Assembly: GCA_937860115.1 (NCBI GenBank)
Contig: CALMBI010000077.1
Coordinates: 1-7,268, forward strand
DNA length: 7,268 nucleotides
Direction of reading: 5' to 3'
Origin: an uncultured Arcobacter sp.
Lineage (GTDB): Bacteria; Campylobacterota; Campylobacteria; Campylobacterales; Arcobacteraceae
This document shows positions 1-6,143 of this stretch, piece by piece; within the stretch, counting starts at the first letter, position 1; every line of letters starts with the position of its first letter. The notes under the pieces were generated by a model. The model had not been told where the DNA came from. It saw only the letters and a list, made by a program, of their open reading frames with translations, and did no database searches. A program made the position numbers and the translations under genes.

Positions 1-39
1 AGTAAAAAAATAAGATATCTTTAAGCAACTATTTAATTT

Positions 40-53
40 ATTTTAAGTACTAT
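40..53 (+). promoter_or_regulatory. Putative sigma70-type promoter for rpmB
   Basis: A TACTAT hexamer at 48-53 resembles a -10 box and is preceded by TTTTAAG at 41-47. A closely similar arrangement (TTTTAAG, one A, then TACAAT) stands before argJ. No clear -35 box is visible, which is usual for sigma70 promoters in Campylobacterota. Transcription would start near base 60, giving a leader of roughly 35 bases. A second weaker candidate is TATACA at 79-84, but it abuts the ribosome site. This is inference from motif and position only. Confidence 0.4.
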
Positions 54-96
54 TGCGAAAATTTTTTAATCAATAGATTATACAAAAGGGAATAAT

Positions 97-285
97 ATGG
101 CAAGAAGATGTATGATATCTGGAAAAGGTCCAATGGTTGGAAACAATGTAAGTCACGCTAAAAACAAAACAAAAAGAAGATTTTTACCAAATCTTAGAAC
201 TGTTAGAATTCAACTTGAAGATGGAACTTCTACAAAAGTTAGAATCTGTGCAAAAGAATTAAGAACTCTTAAAAAAAGTTCGTAA
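97..285 (+). CDS. rpmB: 50S ribosomal protein L28
   Basis: Encodes a 62-residue protein recognisable as bacterial L28 (bL28), a small basic protein of the large ribosomal subunit. The family signature is clear: a Cys5-x-x-Ser-Gly-Lys start, GNNVSHA at 15-21, the basic TKRRFLPNLR block at 25-34, and a VRI-x-A-K-x-LRTLKK tail. The length suits the short L28 type found in Firmicutes and Campylobacterota; the E. coli form is longer at the C terminus. The start is the ATG after AAAAGGGA (84-91), 5-6 bases away. Cys5 and Cys51 sit where zinc-ribbon forms of L28 have the first cysteine of each CxxC pair, but the partners are Ser8 and Glu54, so the full zinc site is absent. The gene is followed 17 bases later by a terminator, so it appears to end its transcript alone; whether a gene lies upstream in the same transcript is outside the window. 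Confidence 0.97.
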   Translation: MARRCMISGKGPMVGNNVSHAKNKTKRRFLPNLRTVRIQLEDGTSTKVRICAKELRTLKKSS

Positions 286-302
286 TCTAAACTGACCGTG
301 AG

Positions 303-336
303 AAAAGGTGTATTGCTTTGCAATACACCTTTTTTT
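303..336 (+). terminator. Intrinsic terminator after rpmB
   Basis: A perfect 10-bp inverted repeat (307-316 GGTGTATTGC with 320-329 GCAATACACC) closes on a 3-base TTT loop. It is flanked by four A on the left (303-306) and seven T on the right (330-336), which extend the stem and form the U-tract. This is a textbook Rho-independent terminator between the rpmB stop and the argJ promoter. Confidence 0.93.
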
Positions 337-355
337 ATTGGCAAAAATGTAACTA

Positions 356-369
356 TTTTAAGATACAAT
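356..369 (+). promoter_or_regulatory. Putative sigma70-type promoter for argJ
   Basis: TTTTAAG (356-362) is followed by A and TACAAT (364-369), a good -10 box, with no recognisable -35 at normal spacing. It lies between the rpmB terminator and the argJ ribosome site, the expected place for a promoter. The leader would be about 20 bases. No ArgR-type operator palindrome was apparent, so arginine control cannot be claimed from the sequence. Confidence 0.5.
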
Positions 370-383
370 CGAAAAATTCTAAA

Positions 384-389
384 AAGGAG
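384..389 (+). promoter_or_regulatory. Ribosome binding site that fixes the argJ start
   Basis: AAGGAG lies six bases before the ATG at 396. The open frame extends upstream to a TTG at 318, but that codon sits in the rpmB terminator hairpin and has no ribosome site, so ATG 396 is the start. Confidence 0.9.
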
Positions 390-395
390 AAAGTA

Positions 396-1586
396 ATGTT
401 TAGTATATTTCCAATAAAAGGATATATAAGTGATATTGATGGGTTTTATTGTGATGGGATCCATGCTGGACTCAAAGCAAATAATAAACTCGATATCGGA
501 TTTATTTATAGTGATACAATGTGTAGTGCAGATGCCATTTTTACAAAAAATAAGTTTCAAGCTGCACCACTCAAACATTTTTTAAATAAAGGTAACGATA
601 CAAACTCAAACTTTGTATTAATTAATGCAAGAAATGCAAATGCTATGACTGGAAAAGCAGGAATCGATGATATCAATGAACTTTTTGAAGAGTTAGAAAA
701 AACTCTATCTAATATCAAAAATCCAATCATGAGTAGTACCGGTGTAATTGGTGTAAGACTTCCAAGAGAAAAAATTTTAGCGGGTGCTAAAACTTTTGAT
801 CTTTCAAAAAGAAACGGAGAAAATCTATCTCATGCTATTATGACAACAGATGCTTATCCAAAAAGTTGTCTCTATGAAGTAAAACTAGAAGATGGTGCTA
901 CATTTAAAATTGGAGCAGTAGCAAAAGGTGCTGGGATGATCAATCCAAATTTAGCAACAATGCTTTGTTTTATCTGTACAGATGCTGCTGTACCTCAAAA
1001 AGACATTAAAGAGCTCCTTACAATAAATGCACACACAACGTTTAATGCTATCAGTGTTGATGGGGACACTTCAACAAACGATACTGTTTTAGTTTTAGCA
1101 AACCAAAAAGCAGGTTGTTATGATAAAAAAGCATTTGGAGAAGCTTTAAGACTTGTTATGAATGATATGGCGATGTTGATGGTAGCAGATGGCGAAGGAG
1201 CAAAAAAAGCAGTAGGGTTTGAAGTGATTGGAGCTAGTAGCGATAGTGAAGCAGAATTGATTGCGAAAAATCTTTCAAATTCACTGTTAGTAAAAACTGC
1301 TCTTTTTGGTGAAGATCCAAACTGGGGACGAATCGCTTCAACAATTGGAGCAAGTGGAGCTGAATGTAACGAAACTACACTTACAATTAGTTTTGAAAAT
1401 ATCTTGGTGTACAACAAAGGTGAAATATATTTTGATAAAGAAGTAGAGACAAAAGCAGCAGCAATTCTTCAAAAAGATTCTTTTAGAGTGATTTGTGATC
1501 TTGGTCTTGGAGATGGTAAATTCACTGCATTTGGATGTGATCTTGGATATGAATATGTTAAAATCAATGCTGATTATAGAACCTAA
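396..1586 (+). CDS. argJ: Glutamate N-acetyltransferase / amino-acid acetyltransferase ArgJ
   Basis: A 396-residue ArgJ (ornithine acetyltransferase family). ArgJ moves the acetyl group from N-acetylornithine to glutamate, closing the cyclic arginine pathway; bifunctional members also make N-acetylglutamate from acetyl-CoA. The precursor cleaves itself between Ala and Thr in a conserved N-A-T-M-L block, and that Thr becomes the N-terminal nucleophile of the beta chain. Here this is Ala187-Thr188 in the segment 183-191. Other family landmarks are SSTGVIG at 113-119 (oxyanion-hole Thr-Gly at 115-116), a DGEGAKK block at 265-271, GEDPNWGRI near 305-313, and the conserved C-terminal end KINADYRT. 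Length is normal and no frameshift is seen. The gene is alone between a terminator upstream and the YdcH gene's own promoter-like element downstream; no other arg gene is in the window. Whether it is mono- or bifunctional cannot be told from sequence reading. Confidence 0.96.
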   Translation: MFSIFPIKGYISDIDGFYCDGIHAGLKANNKLDIGFIYSDTMCSADAIFTKNKFQAAPLKHFLNKGNDTNSNFVLINARNANAMTGKAGIDDINELFEELEKTLSNIKNPIMSSTGVIGVRLPREKILAGAKTFDLSKRNGENLSHAIMTTDAYPKSCLYEVKLEDGATFKIGAVAKGAGMINPNLATMLCFICTDAAVPQKDIKELLTINAHTTFNAISVDGDTSTNDTVLVLANQKAGCYDKKAFGEALRLVMNDMAMLMVADGEGAKKAVGFEVIGASSDSEAELIAKNLSNSLLVKTALFGEDPNWGRIASTIGASGAECNETTLTISFENILVYNKGEIYFDKEVETKAAAILQKDSFRVICDLGLGDGKFTAFGCDLGYEYVKINADYRT

Positions 1587-1599
1587 AGCAACTATTAGC

Positions 1600-1605
1600 T
1601 AAAAT
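1600..1605 (+). promoter_or_regulatory. Putative -10 box for the YdcH-family gene
   Basis: TAAAAT within GCTAAAATG, 14 bases after the argJ stop and 27 before the next ATG. The GCTAAAAT form is what I would expect for a -10 region in this group. There is no obvious -35. The position suggests that the small gene has its own promoter, although read-through from argJ is also possible because no terminator separates the two. Confidence 0.4.
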
Positions 1606-1632
1606 GCCAAAAATTTATTAAAAGGATGAGAT

Positions 1633-1860
1633 ATGTTTCACGAATATAGAGATTTAGTAACAGAACTAAAAACTTCAAATGCACACTTCAGAAAAATTTT
1701 TGATGAGCACAATGATTTACATGATCAATTAGAAAAAGCAGAAGCAGGTGGAATGGATCATATTGATCACTTAGAGATCGAAAGAATGAAAAAAGCTAAG
1801 CTAAAACTAAAAGATGAAGCTTATGCAATGATTATTGATTATAAACACTCTAAACAATAA
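1633..1860 (+). CDS. YdcH/DUF465-family small coiled-coil protein
   Basis: A 75-residue, highly charged, almost wholly helical protein matching the YdcH (DUF465, Pfam PF04325) family by eye. It opens with MFHEYRDLVTELK, has a middle H-x-x-H-D/N-x-L-x-x-x-L heptad-like stretch (residues 18-36), a short GG break at 39-40, and the family's typical second helix, LEIERMKKAKLKLKDEAYAMI (47-67, last part quoted by position only). It has no signal peptide or membrane segment, so it is probably cytosolic. The two helices could form a hairpin or a coiled-coil dimer. The function of the family is not established. The start follows AAAGGA (1621-1626) by 6 bases. The gene sits alone, with a promoter-like element before it and a strong terminator after it. 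Confidence 0.88.
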   Translation: MFHEYRDLVTELKTSNAHFRKIFDEHNDLHDQLEKAEAGGMDHIDHLEIERMKKAKLKLKDEAYAMIIDYKHSKQ

Positions 1861-1879
1861 TTCGTAACGAAATTTAATT

Positions 1880-1915
1880 AAAAGGTTAAGATGGATTCAT
1901 CTTAACCTTTTTTTT
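1880..1915 (+). terminator. Intrinsic terminator after the YdcH-family gene
   Basis: A perfect 10-bp stem (1884-1893 GGTTAAGATG with 1898-1907 CATCTTAACC) with a 4-base GATT loop, four A on the left (1880-1883) and eight T on the right (1908-1915). It separates the YdcH gene from the gyrA operon. The left side is also AT-rich, so it could work weakly in the other direction, but no minus-strand gene needs it. Confidence 0.93.
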
Positions 1916-1923
1916 GGGTTTTT

Positions 1924-1933
1924 TAGATAAACT
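1924..1933 (+). promoter_or_regulatory. Possible promoter for the gyrA operon
   Basis: TAGATAAACT follows two T-runs (1908-1915 and 1919-1924) split by GGG. T-rich DNA upstream of a loose -10 box is typical of Campylobacterota sigma70 promoters, and a promoter is required somewhere between the terminator at 1915 and the gyrA ribosome site at 1964-1970. The hexamer match is poor (TAGATA or TAAACT), so the exact site is uncertain. Confidence 0.3.
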
Positions 1934-1977
1934 CCAACAAATTTTTTTAAAAAAGTTTCTCGCGAAAGGTAAATAAA

Positions 1978-4566
1978 ATGGATAATCTTTTCCAATCACA
2001 AGATATTAGAGATATCAAAATTGAAGATTCAGTAAAAGCTTCATATCTTGATTACTCGATGAGTGTAATCATAGGAAGAGCACTTCCTGATTCTAGAGAT
2101 GGTTTAAAACCAGTTCACAGAAGAATTCTTTATGCAATGAATGAACTCAATTTGAGTGCTAGAGCTCCATATAAAAAATCTGCAAGAATTGTAGGGGATG
2201 TAATCGGTAAATACCATCCACATGGGGATAGTTCTGTTTATGATGCACTTGTAAGAATGGCACAAGATTTCTCAATGAGAACTCCGCTTGTTGACGGACA
2301 AGGAAACTTTGGATCTGTTGATGGTGATAGTGCAGCAGCAATGAGGTATACAGAAGCTAGAATGACAAGAATCAGTGAAGATATCTTAAGAGATATCGAT
2401 AAAGATACAGTCAACTTTGTTCCAACTTACGATGATGCAGGGAAAGAGCCATCAGTACTTCCTACAAGAATTCCATCACTTCTAATCAATGGTAGTGAAG
2501 GGATTGCTGTTGGTATGGCTACAAAAATTCCACCACACAATCCAGGTGAAGTGATGGAAGCCCTACTTCATTTAATCGATACTCCAAAAGCAACTGCAGA
2601 AGATCTTATGGAATTTATTCAAGGTCCTGATTTCCCAACTGGTGGTACAATCTTTGGTAGAAGAGGAATTGTTGATGCATATACAACAGGAAGAGGAAGA
2701 GTAAGAGTAAGAGCAAAACACCATATCGAGATAAAAAATAAAAAAGAGATCATTGTAATCGATGAACTTCCATATCAAGTTAATAAAGCAAGACTTGTCG
2801 AACAAATTGCAACTTTAGCAAAAGACAAAATGCTTGAAGGTGTTAGTGAAGTTAGAGATGAGTCTGATAGAGAAGGTATGCGAATCGTTATAGAACTTAA
2901 AAAAGAGGCTATGGCAGAGATTGTACTCAATAATCTATACAAAACAACTCCAATGCAAATCACATTTGGAACAATTCTTTTAGCAGTTCATAATAAAGAA
3001 CCAAGAATATTTACATTACCAGAACTTTTAAATGTATTTTTAAATCATAGAAAGACAGTTATTATTAGAAGAACAATCTTTGATCTTGAAAAAGCAAAAG
3101 CAAGAGCGCATATCTTAGAGGGACTTAAAATAGCTCTTGATAATATTGATGAAGTGGTACAAATCATCAAATCAAGTCAAAATGATACTGATGCGAATGA
3201 GAAACTTCAGGCAAGATTTGGTCTAACAGAGATTCAAGCTAAAGCGATTCTAGATATGAGACTTGGAAGATTAACAGGTCTTCAAAGAGAGAAACTAGAA
3301 GAAGAACTTAGAATGCTTCTTGAGCTTATAGCAGAACTTGAATCGATCTTAAAATCAGAAGAGAAATTAAACACAATAATCAAAGATGAATTAACAGAAA
3401 CAAAAGAAAAATACAATGATCCAAGAAGAACAGAGATAGAAGATAGCTATGATGATATAGATATCGAAGATCTTATTCCAAATGAACCTATGGTTGTAAC
3501 TATCACTCATAATGGATATGTAAAAAGAGTTCCAATCAAATCGTACGAAATGCAAAGAAGAGGTGGTAAAGGTAAAATCGCTGTTACTACGCACGATGAT
3601 GACTTTATAGAAAAATTCTTTGTGAGTAATACGCACGATACACTTATGTTTGTTACAAATATGGGTCAATTATACTGGCTAAAAGTATACAAAATCCCAG
3701 AAGGTAGTAGAACAGCTAAAGGAAAAGCAGTTGTCAATCTTATCAATTTAAGAGAAGATGAAAAAATCATGGCTATTATCCCAACTACTGATTTTGATGA
3801 TAGTAAATCTTTAGCATTCTTTACAAAACAAGGTGTTGTAAAACGAACAGAACTCAGTGAATTTAGTAATATTAGAAGTAATGGAGTAAGAGCAATTGTT
3901 CTTGATGAAGGTGATGAAATCGTAACAGCTCAAATCACACTTCCTGAATCAAAATACTTAATGATTTTTACAGCTCTTGGACAAGTTATCAGATTTGAAA
4001 CAGAAAAAACAAGAACACAAGGAAGATCAACTAGAGGAGTAAGAGGTATCAAGTTTAAAGACGATAGTGATTACGTAGTTGATGCTGAAGTTGTAGAAAA
4101 TGAGGAACAAGAGCTCTTAACTGTAAGTGAAAACGGTGTTGGAAAACGAACAACAGTTGAAGAGTATAGAGTAACAAATAGAGCTGGAAGTGGTGTTATC
4201 TCTATGAAGCTTTCAGCAAAAACTGGAAAAACAGTTGTTGGAAATGTCTTAGTGGATGAAAACCAAGATCTTATGGCACTTACAAGCGTTGGAAAAATGA
4301 TCAGAGTTGATATGCAAACGATCAGAAAAGCTGGTAGAAACACTAGTGGAGTCAATATCGTAGATGTTGATAAAGGTGATAGAGTTGTAAGTATTGCAAA
4401 ATGTCCTAAAGAAAAAGAGGATGAATTAGATATTGAAGATGCAGAAAACTTAAGTTCTGGATCAAACGAATCAGGATCTATGGATACTACTCAACCTCAA
4501 ACAGTTGTTTCAAAACCAGCAGGTGAAATTAATTTATTAAATATTAATGGAGATGAAGAAGAATGA
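1978..4566 (+). CDS. gyrA: DNA gyrase subunit A
   Basis: An 862-residue GyrA, the breakage-reunion subunit that works with GyrB as an A2B2 tetramer to introduce negative supercoils using ATP. The N-terminal domain (about 1-500) carries the winged-helix DNA-binding region with HPHGDSSVYD at 80-89 and the catalytic tyrosine Tyr124 preceded by Arg123 (AAAMRYTEA), equal to E. coli Arg121-Tyr122. A long coiled-coil arm falls around 360-470. The C-terminal beta-pinwheel (about 500-810) has an intact GyrA box, QRRGGKG, at 526-532, which separates GyrA from topoisomerase IV ParC. The tail (about 811-862) is acidic and low-complexity, ending GDEEE. The quinolone positions are Ser85 and Asp89 (E. coli Ser83, Asp87), the unmutated type. 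The start ATG follows GAAAGGT (1964-1970) by about 8 bases. It is the first gene of an apparent operon and overlaps asd by 4 bases. Confidence 0.98.
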   Translation: MDNLFQSQDIRDIKIEDSVKASYLDYSMSVIIGRALPDSRDGLKPVHRRILYAMNELNLSARAPYKKSARIVGDVIGKYHPHGDSSVYDALVRMAQDFSMRTPLVDGQGNFGSVDGDSAAAMRYTEARMTRISEDILRDIDKDTVNFVPTYDDAGKEPSVLPTRIPSLLINGSEGIAVGMATKIPPHNPGEVMEALLHLIDTPKATAEDLMEFIQGPDFPTGGTIFGRRGIVDAYTTGRGRVRVRAKHHIEIKNKKEIIVIDELPYQVNKARLVEQIATLAKDKMLEGVSEVRDESDREGMRIVIELKKEAMAEIVLNNLYKTTPMQITFGTILLAVHNKEPRIFTLPELLNVFLNHRKTVIIRRTIFDLEKAKARAHILEGLKIALDNIDEVVQIIKSSQNDTDANEKLQARFGLTEIQAKAILDMRLGRLTGLQREKLEEELRMLLELIAELESILKSEEKLNTIIKDELTETKEKYNDPRRTEIEDSYDDIDIEDLIPNEPMVVTITHNGYVKRVPIKSYEMQRRGGKGKIAVTTHDDDFIEKFFVSNTHDTLMFVTNMGQLYWLKVYKIPEGSRTAKGKAVVNLINLREDEKIMAIIPTTDFDDSKSLAFFTKQGVVKRTELSEFSNIRSNGVRAIVLDEGDEIVTAQITLPESKYLMIFTALGQVIRFETEKTRTQGRSTRGVRGIKFKDDSDYVVDAEVVENEEQELLTVSENGVGKRTTVEEYRVTNRAGSGVISMKLSAKTGKTVVGNVLVDENQDLMALTSVGKMIRVDMQTIRKAGRNTSGVNIVDVDKGDRVVSIAKCPKEKEDELDIEDAENLSSGSNESGSMDTTQPQTVVSKPAGEINLLNINGDEEE

Positions 4567-5600
4567 AAAAATATAATGTTGCAGTAGTGGGTGCTACTGG
4601 TGCAGTTGGTGAAGAATTATTTAGAATTTTAGAAGAGATGAATTTTCCAGTTGGGAACCTTCTTCCACTTGCAAGTGCAAGAAGTGTTGGAACTAATATC
4701 GAATTTGCTGGGAAAGAGTATCCCGTATATGAACTTACTACAACAGTATTTGAAGAGCATGAAGTTGATATCGCATTTTTTAGTGCTGGTGGATCAATTT
4801 CAGCAGAATTTGCTAAATATGCTGTTGAAAGTGGTGCTGTTGTTATTGACAATACAAGTCACTTTAGAATGATGCCTGAAGTGCCACTTGTAGTACCTGA
4901 AGTAAATCCAGAAGATATTGCACTTTGGAGAGAGAGTGGAGTGATCGCAAATCCAAACTGTTCAACGATTCAAATGGTACAAGTTTTAAAAGCTCTTGAT
5001 AGTGTATATCCTATTAAAAGAGTAGATGTAAGTACATATCAAGCGACAAGTGGAGCTGGAAAAAAAGGGATGGAAGAACTTGTTATGCAAATGCAAGATT
5101 TTTTTGCATTCAAATTAGATGAATCTGAAGCAAAAGCTTTCCCGCACCAAATAGCACTCAATGTTATCCCTCAAGTTGATAAAGCTATGCCAAGTGGTTT
5201 TACAAAAGAGGAAGAGAAGATGGTTTATGAAACACAAAAAATCATGCATAAACCGATGAAAATTGCGGCAACTTGTGTAAGAGTACCAGTTCTAAGAAGT
5301 CATAGTGAATCTGTAACAGTTACTTTTGAACATGATATCGATGTAGACGTTGATCTTTGTAGAGATGCTATTGCAAACTTTGAAAATGTTACAGTAATCG
5401 ATGATCTTGCAAATAGCAAATACCCTATGCCAATTATAGCAACTGATACAGATTTAACATATGTTGGAAGAATTAGAAAAGATATTTATGATCAAAATGT
5501 ATTGCATTTTTTCAATGTTGCAGATCAAGTAAGGGTTGGTGCAGCTACAAATGCTGTTAGAATTGGTTTAAAATGGATAGCTATGGAAGGAGATGAGTAA
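4563..5600 (+). CDS. asd: Aspartate-semialdehyde dehydrogenase
   Basis: A 345-residue Asd, which reduces aspartyl-4-phosphate with NADPH to aspartate semialdehyde, the branch point to lysine/diaminopimelate, threonine and methionine; it is cytosolic. Seen in the sequence: a Rossmann NADP loop GATGAVG at 10-16, the SAGGS stretch at 74-78, the active-site Cys133 in NPNCSTIQ, Gln160 in TYQATSGAGKKG (158-169), Arg240 in the substrate-binding CVRVPV, and the general base His247 in RSHSE. The C-terminal end (AATNAVRIGLKW, 327-338) is also typical. Length fits the bacterial family. The ATG shares bases with the gyrA stop (ATGA), and GGAG at 4549-4552 inside the gyrA end serves as ribosome site, so translation is probably coupled to gyrA. 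No catalytic residue is missing. Confidence 0.97.
   Translation: MKKYNVAVVGATGAVGEELFRILEEMNFPVGNLLPLASARSVGTNIEFAGKEYPVYELTTTVFEEHEVDIAFFSAGGSISAEFAKYAVESGAVVIDNTSHFRMMPEVPLVVPEVNPEDIALWRESGVIANPNCSTIQMVQVLKALDSVYPIKRVDVSTYQATSGAGKKGMEELVMQMQDFFAFKLDESEAKAFPHQIALNVIPQVDKAMPSGFTKEEEKMVYETQKIMHKPMKIAATCVRVPVLRSHSESVTVTFEHDIDVDVDLCRDAIANFENVTVIDDLANSKYPMPIIATDTDLTYVGRIRKDIYDQNVLHFFNVADQVRVGAATNAVRIGLKWIAMEGDE
5587..5592 (+). promoter_or_regulatory. Ribosome binding site that fixes the YqhA-family start
   Basis: AAGGAG (within GGAAGGAG, 5585-5592) lies inside the last codons of asd. It touches the ATG at 5593 with no spacer, which would not allow initiation there, but is 9 bases from the ATG at 5602. 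This argues for ATG 5602 as the start of the next gene. Confidence 0.8.
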
Positions 5601-5601
5601 A

Positions 5602-6129
5602 ATGATAGAAAAAATATTTGAAGGAAGCCTTTGGCAAACTAGATTTATAGTTATTTTGGCAGTTATTTTTGGTCTTGTTGGATCGGTTGTACTCTTTATA
5701 GTAGCATCTATGGATATCTATGGTGTTGCAGTTTATGCATTTGAAACAATTACAACAGGTGCCCATCCTGAACACTTTCATGAAGACATAGTTGCTGGAA
5801 TCATTGGTGCAGTTGATCTTTATCTAATCGCTGTAGTTATGTTGATTTTCTCTTTTGGTATTTATGAATTATTTATATCCAAAATAGATGCAGCAGAAGA
5901 AGCTGGTAAAGATGAAGATCATGGAAGTACTATCTTAGCGATCCATTCACTAGATCAACTAAAAGATAAAATAGCAAAAGTTATTGTTATGGTACTTGTT
6001 GTTAGCTTTTTTCAAAAAGTATTACATACAACATTTGCAACACCTTTAGAGATGCTTTATTTTGCGTTATCTATCACTGCACTTGCAGTAGGACTTTACT
6101 TTTTAAGTAAAGTTGGACACCACCACTAA
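5602..6129 (+). CDS. YqhA/UPF0114-family integral membrane protein
   Basis: A 175-residue inner-membrane protein recognisable as the YqhA family (UPF0114, PF03350), whose function is not established. It opens MIEKIFEGSLW, a family-type amphipathic start, followed by about four hydrophobic helices: roughly 15-36, 63-90, 126-143 and 150-169. The segment 60-96 (HEDIVAGIIGAVDLYL through ELFISKID) is the most characteristic part, with a charged loop (DAAEEAGKDEDH, 96-107) between helices 2 and 3. The protein ends in a natural GHHH. The start at 5602 is preferred over the ATG at 5593 (three codons longer, overlapping asd by 8 bases) because the AAGGAG site has proper spacing only to 5602; the chosen start leaves one base after the asd stop. 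Context suggests co-expression with gyrA, asd and hemE, but this does not reveal a role. Confidence 0.9.
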   Translation: MIEKIFEGSLWQTRFIVILAVIFGLVGSVVLFIVASMDIYGVAVYAFETITTGAHPEHFHEDIVAGIIGAVDLYLIAVVMLIFSFGIYELFISKIDAAEEAGKDEDHGSTILAIHSLDQLKDKIAKVIVMVLVVSFFQKVLHTTFATPLEMLYFALSITALAVGLYFLSKVGHHH

Positions 6130-6143
6130 AAGGAACTATTATA

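Noticed and set aside
318..395. Longer argJ reading frame beginning at a TTG in the upstream region
   Set aside because: The TTG lies in the loop and right arm of the rpmB terminator and upstream of the argJ promoter-like element, and the added 26 residues do not resemble ArgJ. ATG 396 has a proper AAGGAG site.
210..578. Minus-strand open frame of 122 codons
   Set aside because: It runs antisense across the rpmB end, the terminator and the argJ start, with no ribosome site and no recognisable protein. It is a shadow frame, as are the other minus-strand frames within argJ, gyrA, asd, the YqhA-family gene and hemE.
23..1596. An 11-base repeat AAGCAACTATT at 23-33 and 1586-1596
   Set aside because: Both lie in AT-rich spacers near promoters, but the sequence is short, occurs only twice, and extends to no longer shared context. 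Chance is a sufficient explanation.
4651..4872. Second plus-strand open frame of 73 codons inside asd
   Set aside because: It is in a different frame within the well-conserved asd coding region, with leucine-rich low-complexity content and no ribosome site.
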